This document shows, one piece after another, positions 1-7,891 of a stretch of DNA of 44,254 bases (within the stretch, counting starts at the first letter, position 1; the number at the start of each line of letters is the position of its first letter). The stretch is from contig JAKPTX010000063.1 of the NCBI GenBank assembly GCA_029570835.1, positions 1-44,254 of the forward strand. Reading direction: 5' to 3'. The notes below the pieces were generated by a model, which worked only from the letters and a program-made list of their open reading frames with translations, had not been told where the DNA came from and searched no databases. Source of the stretch: Bacteroidota bacterium. GTDB lineage: Bacteria; Bacteroidota; Bacteroidia; Bacteroidales; WCHB1-69. A program made the position numbers and the translations under genes.

Positions 1-365
1 TTGTTGAGCACTCCGGCGCGGATGGGTGCCAGGAAAAACTGTCCCAAATAGCGGAACAGGTTGTAGATGAAGGTCATGACAATCATCACAATGGCGATAT
101 AAACCAAGGCATATACCGAACCAAATTTGTTGATAACCACATCCATATAGTAGTAAAACCATTGAATCATGGAGTCAACGGAGAAACTTGTAGTCGGTGC
201 GCTATGTACTGCCGGAGTAATTCCAAAAATAACGGAAAGGAAAGGAACGATTAAAGCTAATGAAAAAACCGAGAAGACGGAATAGAGGATATTACATAGA
301 GCAATAAGGATAATATGCCTTTTATAGTTGAAAACATATTGGAGTAAACGGAAAAAAAGTTTCAT
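1..365 (-). CDS. ABC transporter, MsbA-like permease/ATPase, N-terminal fragment
   Basis: The gene runs off the left edge, leaving about 121 N-terminal residues. The ATG is at 365 and translation begins MKLFFRLLQYVFNYKRH, followed by a long hydrophobic segment (ILIALCNILYSVFSVFSLAL), a loop, and a second hydrophobic stretch near residues 85-105. This layout matches the first transmembrane helices of fused permease-ATPase exporters of the MsbA/lipid-flippase type common in Bacteroidota. The ATP-binding cassette lies outside the window, so substrate and subfamily are inferred. It is transcribed divergently from the acyl-CoA ligase gene. Confidence 0.7.
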   Translation of the reverse strand, partial: MKLFFRLLQYVFNYKRHIILIALCNILYSVFSVFSLALIVPFLSVIFGITPAVHSAPTTSFSVDSMIQWFYYYMDVVINKFGSVYALVYIAIVMIVMTFIYNLFRYLGQFFLAPIRAGVLN

Positions 366-403
366 TCTTTTAATTCAATGTGCAAAAATACAAAATTAAT
401 GAG

Positions 404-411
404 TAACTTTG
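404..411 (+). promoter_or_regulatory. Putative -7 promoter box (TAACTTTG)
   Basis: TAACTTTG matches the Bacteroidota primary-sigma -7 consensus TAnnTTTG. It would start transcription near 417, about 14 nt before the ATG at 431. It therefore argues against the in-frame TTG at 419 as the start of the ligase gene. No clear -33 TTTG is visible. Confidence 0.5.
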
Positions 412-430
412 CACTCAATTGATTGGAATT

Positions 431-2362
431 ATGAAAAGAACTATTATTGACCTTTTAAACGATGCAGTTGACCAGTATGCATCGAAAGCTTTTTTGTTAG
501 AAAAGCAGAAAGATGAGTGGACTTCACTTTCCTACCGAGAGGTTCAAAATCAGTCGCTTCAAGTAGGAGCAGGATTACATCAGTTAGGTGTGAAACCCGG
601 TGATAGGGTAGCACTATTGTCTGAAGGGAGGAATGATTGGATTATCTCCGAGTTGGGAATTCTGTATGCAGGTGCAGCGAGTGTTCCCCTTTCAATTAAG
701 TTGGAAGAATCGAATGATTTGCTGTTCAGATTGAATCATGCTGAAGTGAATACAATTATTGTTTCACAAACACAACTACCTAAAATCAGATCGATTATTG
801 ATCAGTTGCCATTGGTAAATTCCGTTGTCGTTTTAGAAACTTTGTACGATCCGGAGGATGCAGTTGTCTTGGATTCCGCTAAAAAGGAGATCGGAATGAA
901 TGAGTTGAAGGGTAAGGGAGAAGCATTCCTAAAAGATCATCATCAAGAGTTTTTGAAGATTGGGGAAGCATTGGAGAATGATGATATTGCTACGATTACC
1001 TATACTTCCGGAACTACCGCGGATCCTAAAGGAGTGGTTTTAACTCATCGCAACTATACTGCTAATGTGGAACAGGCATTAAGCGCGATTACGATTCCTC
1101 CACACTGGAGAACACTTATTATTCTTCCGTTGGATCACTGTTTTGCGCATGTTGCCGGATTTTACAGTATCATGGCATGTGGAGCCTCCTTTGCTACTGT
1201 ACAGGTGGGAAAAACCGGAGTGGAAACGTTGAGGAATATTCCAATCAATATCAAAGAGGTTAGACCCCATTTTCTACTTTCCGTGCCGGCATTGGCTAAA
1301 AACTTTAGGAAAAATATAGAATCAAGTATCAAAGCCAAAGGAAAAACCACGGAACGTCTTTTCAATTTTGCCATGAAGTGTGCTTATGCTTATAATAAGG
1401 ATGGGTACACTAAGGGGAAAGGTTTTTCCATTTTACTAAAACCTTTGGTAAAACTGTTTGACAAAATCCTGTTTTCCAAAATTAGAGAAGCCTTTGGTGG
1501 TGAAATGAAGTTCTTTATCGGAGGCGGAGCCCTTTTGGATATTGAGCTACAGCGCTTCTTCTACGCCATCGGAATCCCGATGTATCAAGGGTATGGCCTT
1601 TCCGAAGCAACGCCCGTAATTTCTACAAACTGCGAAAGGAAGCACAGAATGGGTTCATCCGGAATCTTGGTTTCTCCTATGGATTTGAAAATTATGGATG
1701 AAGATGGAAATGAGTTGCCATTAGGAGAGAAGGGAGAGATCGTCATCAGAGGCGAAAATGTAATGGCAGGCTATTGGAGAAATGAAAAGTCAACAGCGGA
1801 AACGGTGAAAGATGGATGGCTTTACACAGGAGATTTGGGCTACTTTACCAAAGAGGGATTTCTGTACGTATTGGGACGATTCAAGAGCTTGTTGATCTCT
1901 AATGATGGGGAGAAATATAGTCCGGAAGGATTTGAGGAAGCGTTGGTGGAGCAGTCGGATTTGATTGAGCAAACACTGCTATACAACGACCAGAATCCCT
2001 ATACCATTGCGTTGATTGTTCCCAATTTGCCTACATTGAAACAAAAGGTGCAGCATGCTCATAAAGGATTGGATCCCAACTCGACAGAGTTTGCCGATGC
2101 TGCTATTCAGTTGATTAAAGAGGAGATTGATAAGTATAAAGATAAGGGTGTTTATGGCGGCATGTTCCCCGAGAGATGGCTGCCTTCCACTTTTGTTTTG
2201 ATTGGAGAGCCTTTCAGTGAGAAGAATGGGCTGGTAAATAGTACAATGAAAGTAATTCGCGGAAAGGTAGAGGAACGATATAAGGATTTGATCGAATTGG
2301 CCTATGCTTTGAATGAAAAAGAAGCGTTAAATATTCACAATAGAAATGTTATATTATCATAA
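431..2362 (+). CDS. AMP-forming long-chain acyl-CoA ligase/synthetase
   Basis: This ANL-superfamily enzyme activates a carboxylic acid, probably a fatty acid, to acyl-AMP and then acyl-CoA. Visible motifs are the phosphate-binding loop YTSGTTADPKG (about residues 190-200), GYGLSEATP (about 386), YTGDLGYF (about 465), the hinge GRFKSLL (about 482) and a C-terminal NSTMKVIRGK that should carry the adenylation lysine. The ATG at 431 is preferred to TTG 419 because the -7 box at 404-411 would place the transcript start beside 419. At 643 residues it has the usual length of long-chain members. It leads a tight cluster with maoC (16-bp gap) and fabG, which supports an acyl-CoA role. Chain-length preference cannot be read from the sequence. 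Confidence 0.9.
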   Translation: MKRTIIDLLNDAVDQYASKAFLLEKQKDEWTSLSYREVQNQSLQVGAGLHQLGVKPGDRVALLSEGRNDWIISELGILYAGAASVPLSIKLEESNDLLFRLNHAEVNTIIVSQTQLPKIRSIIDQLPLVNSVVVLETLYDPEDAVVLDSAKKEIGMNELKGKGEAFLKDHHQEFLKIGEALENDDIATITYTSGTTADPKGVVLTHRNYTANVEQALSAITIPPHWRTLIILPLDHCFAHVAGFYSIMACGASFATVQVGKTGVETLRNIPINIKEVRPHFLLSVPALAKNFRKNIESSIKAKGKTTERLFNFAMKCAYAYNKDGYTKGKGFSILLKPLVKLFDKILFSKIREAFGGEMKFFIGGGALLDIELQRFFYAIGIPMYQGYGLSEATPVISTNCERKHRMGSSGILVSPMDLKIMDEDGNELPLGEKGEIVIRGENVMAGYWRNEKSTAETVKDGWLYTGDLGYFTKEGFLYVLGRFKSLLISNDGEKYSPEGFEEALVEQSDLIEQTLLYNDQNPYTIALIVPNLPTLKQKVQHAHKGLDPNSTEFADAAIQLIKEEIDKYKDKGVYGGMFPERWLPSTFVLIGEPFSEKNGLVNSTMKVIRGKVEERYKDLIELAYALNEKEALNIHNRNVILS

Positions 2363-2378
2363 ATTAAAATTTTGAACC

Positions 2379-2786
2379 ATGGAAAAACTAAAAATGGGAG
2401 ACCAGTATCAAGAAAATGTAAGATTTACGCAAAAAGATGTCAATCTGTTTGCTGATGTGAGCGGAGATCGCAACCCGATTCATATTGATGAAGCCTATGC
2501 GGCAAAAACACCGTTTGGCAAACCTATTGTACATGGATTCCTTGCCGGATCGGTATTTTCAAAAGTGTTTGGAATGAACTGGCCGGGTGAGGGCACTATC
2601 TACCTCTATCAGGATATGTCATTCAGAGCGCCTGTTTTTGTTGAGAAAAATTATGTCGCGAAATTTGAAATTATTGAGCATAATCAGGAAAGAAACAGGG
2701 CAACCGTGCAATGTACATTGGAGGATGAAGAGGGGAACCAGGCGATTATCGGAGTTGCTAAATTATTGAATAAAAAGATGTTATAA
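2379..2786 (+). CDS. MaoC-family (R)-specific enoyl-CoA hydratase
   Basis: A 135-residue single hot-dog domain of MaoC/PhaJ type, which hydrates trans-2-enoyl-CoA to (R)-3-hydroxyacyl-CoA or the reverse. The hydratase 2 signature is clear: FADVSGDRNPIHID near residues 25-38, holding the catalytic Asp and His, then KPIVHGFLAGSVFS. It lies 16 bp after the acyl-CoA ligase and 23 bp before the FabG-type reductase on the same strand, so the three are probably co-transcribed. The pairing suggests interconversion of 3-hydroxyacyl and enoyl thioesters. Whether the carrier is CoA or ACP is not shown by the sequence. Confidence 0.88.
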   Translation: MEKLKMGDQYQENVRFTQKDVNLFADVSGDRNPIHIDEAYAAKTPFGKPIVHGFLAGSVFSKVFGMNWPGEGTIYLYQDMSFRAPVFVEKNYVAKFEIIEHNQERNRATVQCTLEDEEGNQAIIGVAKLLNKKML

Positions 2787-2809
2787 AAAATAATTAAATA
2801 ATTGAAGAA

Positions 2810-3538
2810 ATGAAAAGATTAGAAAATAAAGTTGCTATTGTAACCGGCGGTGCAGCCGGAATTGGTGCTGCAACAGCTAAAAAATTTGTTGCTGAAGGTG
2901 CTCAGGTTGTGATTTGGGATATGAATGCGGAAAGAGGAGAGCAGTTTGCGAAAGAGTTGAATATCACTTTTGATAAGGTCAATACCGCAAAATATGAAGA
3001 GATTGAAGTAGCCGCAAAAAAGGTGTTCGAAAAATTCGGAAGAATCGATATTTTGGTGAATAATGCCGGAATTACCCGCGATTCAACATTGAAAAAGATG
3101 ACTCCTGAACTATGGCAGCAAGTGATTGATGTGAACCTGACCGGTGTTTTTTACTGCACCAAAGTGGTGAGTGAGTACATGTTACAAAACGGGTGGGGGA
3201 GAATCCTGAATGCTTCATCTGTAGTGGCGTTGTACGGTAATTTCGGACAAACCAATTACACTGCGACCAAGTCCGGTTTGATTGGGATGACCAAGACTTT
3301 AGCGCGTGAATTGGGCAGAAAAGGGATTACAGTAAACTGTGTAGCGCCCGGTTTTATCGCCACTGAAATGGTTGCCGCAATGCCCGAGAATGTGCTTGAT
3401 GCGATGAAGGCGAAAGTTCCCGTAGGACGCCTGGGTGAGCCGTCAGAGATTGCCAGCGCTTACGCTTTCCTCGCTTCCGACGAAGCAGCCTACATCAACG
3501 GAACAGTATTGAGCGTGGATGGCGGAATGACGGTGTAA
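2810..3538 (+). CDS. fabG: 3-oxoacyl-ACP/acetoacetyl-CoA reductase (FabG/PhaB-type SDR)
   Basis: A 242-residue classical short-chain dehydrogenase. It has the Rossmann motif TGGAAGIG near residue 12, NNAG near residue 80, the catalytic triad Ser137, Tyr150 and Lys154 (YTATK), and a C-terminal NGTVLSVDGGM typical of FabG. It reduces 3-oxoacyl thioesters with NAD(P)H. It is the last gene of the ligase-MaoC-FabG cluster and is followed by a terminator-like structure. Because the neighbours are CoA-type enzymes rather than acpP/fabF, a PhaB-like acyl-CoA reductase is as likely as a housekeeping FabG. Confidence 0.88.
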   Translation: MKRLENKVAIVTGGAAGIGAATAKKFVAEGAQVVIWDMNAERGEQFAKELNITFDKVNTAKYEEIEVAAKKVFEKFGRIDILVNNAGITRDSTLKKMTPELWQQVIDVNLTGVFYCTKVVSEYMLQNGWGRILNASSVVALYGNFGQTNYTATKSGLIGMTKTLARELGRKGITVNCVAPGFIATEMVAAMPENVLDAMKAKVPVGRLGEPSEIASAYAFLASDEAAYINGTVLSVDGGMTV

Positions 3539-3591
3539 AGGGAGTTTTTTCGCAATAAAAAACTTTAACAAGATTGGGAATTCCCTTTTTA
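3537..3591 (+). terminator. Putative intrinsic terminator after the fabG-type gene
   Basis: Just past the stop, AAAGGGA (3537-3543) can pair with TCCCTTT (3582-3588), followed by more T residues. Inside it lies a second inverted repeat, AGTTTTTT (3543-3550) against AAAAAACT (3557-3564). The GGGAATTCCC palindrome followed by TTTTTATT is the strongest part. The structure sits at the end of the three-gene cluster, where a terminator is expected. Confidence 0.5.
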
Positions 3592-3601
3592 TTACAAGAC
3601 A

Positions 3602-4756
3602 ATGAATAAAATGAAAATAATTTCCCCATTTTTATTTTTATTTTTATTATTTTTATCTCAATGCTTTTATTGTTTTAGTCAAGATAATGACAGTTTTGCA
3701 GATCAAAAAATTATTCCCATCGATACTTTAACCATTCCGCATGAAATAACGATGCCGGCATCATTATATAGTTCAGAATATAACACACAGATCAATTACT
3801 ATTTTATTGAGGAAAACGATTCAATTAAATTCGTTTATTGCGTGGATTCAATCATGCCCACTTCAAAGTTCTATATAAAAGAACCTCTAAACAGTTACCT
3901 TGCCATCAATAAGGAAAAAATAATTGTACGTTATTATTCTTCTAAAGATTATTTAGTAATGAATAATCAATCAATGATTATCGATACACTTAATAATAAT
4001 TTAAAAATTGGTGATAATAGTAATATAATAATCAGCTCTTTTTACTATCAATTTCCAATTCAATGTAAAAATGGTGAATATCTAGTTTATACAGAGCTTT
4101 TTGAGCCAAAAAAAGACGTAATATTCAATTTGGACTATAGAAAGAAATATTACTCGTTACCACCCATCAGTGAAATAAAAATTACAGCTGATGATATCTC
4201 ATTTAGCAAATCATTTGGTGAATATCCTGAAAAATATAGAAGTGAAAAGGGTATGTATATGTCTATGTTTTTCACGTCCATTAATAAGAATAACGAGGTG
4301 TTTATTTCTTTCTATGAAATCGATAGTTTTTATGTTGCAAAGAGTGAGAAACCAACTTTAAAATTTCCATTCAAAAGCAAATTCAAAACGAGTCCCTTCC
4401 ATTTTCCTGATTCAATAGATATCCGTGATCCCTATAACCAATCTTTAATTGCATCAGAAAATATCGGTTATACATATAATTTTTTTGATTCGTACAGAGA
4501 GCAATATTATATCGTTGTAAACCATCCTCAAAAATATGAAAATGAAGACGGAACATTAAGTGATTTAAGTCGATGCCCCTGGTCTATAATAGTTATTAAT
4601 AAGGATTTTAAACAAGTTGATGAAATTGAAATGCCAAAGCATCTTGATAAACACAAGATATTTATCATTCCTGAAGGAATAGCTGTGTCAGATTATTCCC
4701 TTTCATCTGAAGAGGAAACTGTTTTTGTAGTTTTAAAAATCAAACAATACGAATAA
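3602..4756 (+). CDS. Secreted protein, possibly DUF4221/six-bladed propeller-like
   Basis: A 384-residue protein with a signal peptide: a basic start (MNKMK), a strongly hydrophobic core to about residue 25, and a plausible cleavage after CFSQ. The body is rich in short strand-like segments with aromatic and polar alternation. The C-terminal third contains a CPWSIIVINKDFKQVDEIE segment resembling the last blades of DUF4221-type Bacteroidota proteins. That family match is from memory and unconfirmed. Codons are markedly more AT-rich than in the genes on either side. The next gene follows after 12 bp and also encodes a secreted protein, so the two probably form a unit. The precise role is unknown. 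Confidence 0.6.
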   Translation: MNKMKIISPFLFLFLLFLSQCFYCFSQDNDSFADQKIIPIDTLTIPHEITMPASLYSSEYNTQINYYFIEENDSIKFVYCVDSIMPTSKFYIKEPLNSYLAINKEKIIVRYYSSKDYLVMNNQSMIIDTLNNNLKIGDNSNIIISSFYYQFPIQCKNGEYLVYTELFEPKKDVIFNLDYRKKYYSLPPISEIKITADDISFSKSFGEYPEKYRSEKGMYMSMFFTSINKNNEVFISFYEIDSFYVAKSEKPTLKFPFKSKFKTSPFHFPDSIDIRDPYNQSLIASENIGYTYNFFDSYREQYYIVVNHPQKYENEDGTLSDLSRCPWSIIVINKDFKQVDEIEMPKHLDKHKIFIIPEGIAVSDYSLSSEEETVFVVLKIKQYE

Positions 4757-4768
4757 TCAGATTAAAAA

Positions 4769-5239
4769 ATGAAAAAACGGATTATACTGATAATTATACT
4801 TTTTATAGCGGTTGGAAGTCAGATTTCTGCTCAGGAAACAGTCTTGGAAAAAAGGACTCGATTTTTCAATAACTATATGAAAGAGATATTTCCGGATTTT
4901 CAAATCACTGATGGGGAGTATTTTTTTATTTTGCCGGGCGGTTGTGTTCCCTGTACTAAAGCAGCTTTGAGATTTTTGTTAGGGAATACTCATGAGATGA
5001 CAAATCGGTTTCAAGCAGTGTTATTTTCCCAAAAGACCTTAAAACATTTAAGCGATACCATTAAAACACTCCATCCTACGACACTCATTGACACTACCAA
5101 TAAATTGGATCGGATGGCGTTTGGAATGTATGGAATCGGAATCCTAAAAATCAAAAATCAAAAAATTATAGGGATCAAAAACCTGACAATCAATGATTAT
5201 GAACAAGGCATAATCTATTTCCTCAACAAGGAATACTGA
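4769..5239 (+). CDS. Secreted thioredoxin-like small protein with CVPC motif
   Basis: A 156-residue protein with a signal peptide ending ...AVGSQISAQ. After a short helix-like stretch it reads YFFILPGGCVPCTKAALRFL. A strand followed by Cys-Val-Pro-Cys and a helix is the arrangement of the thioredoxin fold active site, near residues 54-70. The rest is compatible with the later strands (ILKIKNQKIIGIKN) but no cis-Pro motif is obvious. It lies 12 bp after the preceding secreted-protein gene. It could act in disulfide exchange in the periplasm or only resemble such proteins. I do not recognise a named family. Confidence 0.6.
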   Translation: MKKRIILIIILFIAVGSQISAQETVLEKRTRFFNNYMKEIFPDFQITDGEYFFILPGGCVPCTKAALRFLLGNTHEMTNRFQAVLFSQKTLKHLSDTIKTLHPTTLIDTTNKLDRMAFGMYGIGILKIKNQKIIGIKNLTINDYEQGIIYFLNKEY

Positions 5240-5266
5240 TCAGAAGGTCTCTACAAGGTCAGTGAA

Positions 5267-5303
5267 ACAAAAAAGCACTTACTTCTGTTTGTTGTAAGTG
5301 CTT
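5267..5303 (-). terminator. Intrinsic terminator for the tRNA gene
   Basis: A perfect 10-bp inverted repeat, AAGCACTTAC (5273-5282) and GTAAGTGCTT (5294-5303), has an 11-nt loop. Read on the minus strand, the stem is followed by a T run (5267-5272 and stem-end As). It lies about 12 nt beyond the 3' end of the tRNA. On the plus strand the trailing T-tract is weaker, though it may also help end the 4769-5239 transcript. Confidence 0.8.
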
Positions 5304-5314
5304 GCTCTTTTCTG

Positions 5315-5388
5315 TGGTCCCTCTTGGGCTCGAACCAAGGACCCTCTGATTATGAGTCAGATGCTCTAACCACCTGAGCTAAGGGACC
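5315..5388 (-). tRNA. tRNA with CAT anticodon (Met elongator or Ile2)
   Basis: A 74-nt cloverleaf. The acceptor stem is GGTCCCT paired with AGGGACC and the discriminator base is A at 5315. The D arm is GCTC...GAGC. The anticodon stem is TCTGA/TCAGA with loop CTCATAA, putting anticodon CAT at 5352-5354. The T arm contains GGTTCGAGCC. The 3' CCA is not encoded. CAT can mean elongator Met, or Ile after lysidine modification by TilS. The acceptor GGTCCCTTAGCTCAG resembles Ile2 tRNAs, so the amino acid is left open. Confidence 0.9.
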
Positions 5389-5407
5389 CCTAATTAATTT
5401 AGGACTG

Positions 5408-5415
5408 CAAAAGTA
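5408..5415 (-). promoter_or_regulatory. Putative -7 promoter box for the tRNA
   Basis: On the minus strand these bases read TACTTTTG, a full match to TAnnTTTG. The box lies about 20 nt upstream of the mature tRNA 5' end at 5388, which gives a short 5' leader. No clear -33 TTTG is seen. Confidence 0.5.
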
Positions 5416-5536
5416 CAAAAAAAATTGAACTATGGGTTACATTTTTTTATTAAATTTTTGCTATTGGACCTTTAACTTGAAATTGAAGCCTAATTTATTG
5501 AATATGAGGGTTTAAGAAGTTTTTTTCTTATTTTTT

Positions 5537-6040
5537 TTAATCATTGGTCAAGATGGTATCCGGGTCAATCGCAAGAAATCTGATTTCTTCATATCTTGTT
5601 TTAACCGGAGTTTTCGGAGCTATTACGCTATCTTTTACCTCAGTTTGATCTTTTTTTTCTTTCTTTTTTGGATTTTTAATAATAGGGGGGCAGGACGCCT
5701 TTTCCTCCCGGAGAACAGGTGACCCTTCTATGATTACACTATCACTCCCTGATTCTACTTGTGCCGTATCGAGAAGTAACCCGAGAGGCTCCAATTCAGA
5801 GGGGTTAACCTGAGCGGGAGCAGTTACGTTGCTCTTCGCCCGGACATGCTGAACCAGTTTATAAGTCCCGTATGATGCTCCTCCCACAATTGAACTGGAA
5901 ATAGCAACAATAGCAATCCACTGCATAGTGGAAAAGACAGCAAATCCGGCCTTTTTTGCAAATAGAAACCAGTAAAGAAATTTAAACTTAAACTCTTTCT
6001 TCTCTGCTTTTTCCTTGATTAATTGATCAAATTCTTCCAT
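5537..6040 (-). CDS. Small single-pass membrane protein paired with ECF sigma factor
   Basis: A 167-residue protein with a charged cytoplasmic N-terminus (about 30 residues, rich in Lys/Glu/Phe) and one membrane segment near residues 37-60 (FAVFSTMQWIAIVAISSSIV). A Ser/Pro/Lys-rich, probably periplasmic tail follows, with a KKEKKDQTEVKD stretch. Its start is 2 bp after the stop of the sigma factor gene, so the two are co-transcribed. In Bacteroidota a short membrane protein directly after a sigma-70 gene is a common arrangement and may regulate the sigma factor. No recognisable anti-sigma or zinc motif is present, so that function is an inference from position. Confidence 0.6.
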   Translation of the reverse strand: MEEFDQLIKEKAEKKEFKFKFLYWFLFAKKAGFAVFSTMQWIAIVAISSSIVGGASYGTYKLVQHVRAKSNVTAPAQVNPSELEPLGLLLDTAQVESGSDSVIIEGSPVLREEKASCPPIIKNPKKKEKKDQTEVKDSVIAPKTPVKTRYEEIRFLAIDPDTILTND

Positions 6041-6042
6041 TT

Positions 6043-6612
6043 TTAATCTCTATATTGTTCAATAATCAATTGCTTTAACTTGGTTCTGGCACTGTTCAGA
6101 TGCCAATGTGAGGTTCCCTCCTTAATGTGAAGCATCTCAGCTATTTCGGCATGAGAATACTCTTCAAAAACATACAGGTTGAACACCGATCTAGTCATAG
6201 GGGGGAGCTTTTGAATCAACAACATCAGCTCATCACTGGAAATTTTGCTGATAGCATGATTTTCTTCGTATGATGAAGATTCAAACTGACTGATTGCATC
6301 ATAATCAACCGTTTCAAAGTTGGGTTTATGTTTTCGTTGATAGTCGAGTGCTGCATTGGTCATCACCCGTTTCATCCAGGCTTCAAAAGAACCGGTAGGT
6401 TGGTATCTATCCAAATTGTTGAAAATCTTTATAAATCCCTCGTTTAACATATCTTGCGCTTCTTCGTTGTTGGATGCATAACGATAACAAATATGAAACA
6501 GTTTACTGTAGAAGGTCTTAAACAACCGATGTTGTGCTTCTCTTTTATTAGCTAAGCAGCCCGCAATCAATTGGGAATAATCCTCCTTTAAATTCTGCTT
6601 GTTATCTATCAT
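6043..6612 (-). CDS. ECF-type RNA polymerase sigma-70 factor
   Basis: A 189-residue protein with the two-domain layout of ECF sigma factors. Region 2 (about residues 30-95) includes EAQDMLNEGFIKIFNNL and SFEAWMKRVMTNAALDYQRK, which bind core polymerase and the -10 element. Region 4 (about residues 130-185) includes LPPMTRSVFNLYVFEEYSH and an AEIAEMLHIKEGTSHWHLNS helix-turn-helix that reads the -35 element. It lies 34 bp after the amidase stop and 2 bp before the small membrane protein gene, all on the minus strand. The spacer from the amidase holds an imperfect hairpin (about 6622-6654). The regulon is unknown. Confidence 0.93.
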   Translation of the reverse strand: MIDNKQNLKEDYSQLIAGCLANKREAQHRLFKTFYSKLFHICYRYASNNEEAQDMLNEGFIKIFNNLDRYQPTGSFEAWMKRVMTNAALDYQRKHKPNFETVDYDAISQFESSSYEENHAISKISSDELMLLIQKLPPMTRSVFNLYVFEEYSHAEIAEMLHIKEGTSHWHLNSARTKLKQLIIEQYRD

Positions 6613-6646
6613 AATAAACGTAAAAACGAGACAAAAACTTGGGTTT

Positions 6647-7819
6647 TTATTGTCGTGCTTCTGAAACAGGGATTTTTACCCCATTTTTAAATGCAATTAT
6701 GAAAGCATCGGGATATTTTTTCCTGACCTCTTTGAGAATGATGTTGATTTCATCCCAAGAGAGTTCATCTCCGGCGGTATATTTCCAAAGATTGTTTTCG
6801 AAATACTTTTTAACCTTTGGAAGTCCGCTAAATTCTCTACTTTGCGTATCCATATTTTTCGGAGAAGCCATGAATTGAACTCTGAATGTGGCTTGATTGG
6901 GATGGGTTACTGTTTGAACATCTTGTGATTCAGGTTGTGGTTTCTCTACTTCTTGCACCACCGGTGTAGGGATGATGGTATCAGAATCAGGTTTTTGAAT
7001 CTGCTTTTCAGGAATTCCGGTTTTCACATCAAGTAGTGGCAGGTTTTTCCCCTCAACATGATTTTTATACTCGATAAATGCATTGTATAGCGAAATGGCC
7101 ATAATATCCTGATTCTCTTTTTTTAGGAGATACTCCTCTTCCACTGCATTAGAAAGAAATCCCAGCTCAACCAGAATACTGGGCATAGCCACTTTATAGA
7201 GTACCCAAAAACCGGCTTGTTGTACTTTGCGATCTGCTAGATTAGTGTTTTTTAAAAGATTGTTTTGCACCTTAGAGGCTAAAATAGCTGAGTTTTTCAG
7301 ATAAGCGGTGGAGTATAGTGAGAATATGATACTTGCTTCCGGAGAATTGGGATCAAATCCGCCATAATTTTCTTCGTAGTTTTTCTCCTTTAAAATATCC
7401 GCATTTTCCTTTTTTGCAATTTCAATATTAGCTTCAGTTCTATGCAATCCCATTACAAAAGTTTCCACACCGTGGGCCGCTTTGTTTTCACTGGCGTTAC
7501 AGTGAATCGAAATAAAGAGATCAGCCTTATTTGCATTGGCAATTTGAGCCCTGCGATATACCTCAACAGTAGCGTCATCGGTACGGGTATAAATCACTTT
7601 AACACTAGGACAATGTTGGGTTATCAACTTGCCAAATTTGAGTGCAACTGCCAGAGTAACATCCTTTTCCTTACTTTTTTTACCGACACAACCCGGCATT
7701 TTTCCTCCGTGTCCGGCATCAATTACAATTTTTTTGACTTGATCCCCATTCTGTGCAAAAAGGAATAAGGAAAAAAAAGTTAGAAATATAGATACTAAAA
7801 ACCCTTTTTTTATGTTCAT
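6647..7819 (-). CDS. N-acetylmuramoyl-L-alanine amidase (Amidase_3)
   Basis: A 390-residue secreted zinc amidase that cleaves the lactyl amide bond between MurNAc and the stem peptide. The signal peptide ends near ...LFLFAQ. The Amidase_3 domain spans about residues 28-255, with visible motifs IDAGHGG (zinc His), KDVTLAVA after a Glu, SIHCNAS (zinc His) and ILVELGFLSN (catalytic Glu). A Gln/Pro/Val-rich linker (about 275-310) leads to a C-terminal module beginning TFRVQFMAS that resembles a SPOR-like peptidoglycan-binding domain. It is divergent from the LptD-like gene, a pairing often seen in Bacteroidota, and precedes the ECF sigma gene. Confidence 0.93.
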   Translation of the reverse strand: MNIKKGFLVSIFLTFFSLFLFAQNGDQVKKIVIDAGHGGKMPGCVGKKSKEKDVTLAVALKFGKLITQHCPSVKVIYTRTDDATVEVYRRAQIANANKADLFISIHCNASENKAAHGVETFVMGLHRTEANIEIAKKENADILKEKNYEENYGGFDPNSPEASIIFSLYSTAYLKNSAILASKVQNNLLKNTNLADRKVQQAGFWVLYKVAMPSILVELGFLSNAVEEEYLLKKENQDIMAISLYNAFIEYKNHVEGKNLPLLDVKTGIPEKQIQKPDSDTIIPTPVVQEVEKPQPESQDVQTVTHPNQATFRVQFMASPKNMDTQSREFSGLPKVKKYFENNLWKYTAGDELSWDEINIILKEVRKKYPDAFIIAFKNGVKIPVSEARQ

Positions 7820-7836
7820 AACATGATTAATTTATG

Positions 7837-7844
7837 TACTTTTG
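7837..7844 (+). promoter_or_regulatory. Putative -7 box for the LptD-like gene
   Basis: TACTTTTG matches TAnnTTTG. It would start transcription near 7850, about 40 nt before the TTG start at 7892. Its -33 region would lie at the start of the divergent amidase gene. Confidence 0.5.
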
Positions 7845-7856
7845 TGTCTTAAACGA

Positions 7857-7864
7857 CAAAAATA
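7857..7864 (-). promoter_or_regulatory. Putative -7 box for the amidase gene
   Basis: The minus strand reads TATTTTTG, a match to TAnnTTTG, 38 nt upstream of the amidase ATG. Its predicted start site almost abuts that of the plus-strand promoter at 7837-7844, so the two promoters overlap. Confidence 0.45.
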
Positions 7865-7891
7865 TAAATAACTAATAGATAAACGTTATTT

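Noticed and set aside
6622-6654. Hairpin between amidase and sigma factor genes as a terminator
   Set aside because: The stem is imperfect and the arms are mostly A/T; termination there cannot be argued from sequence, so it is only mentioned under the sigma gene.
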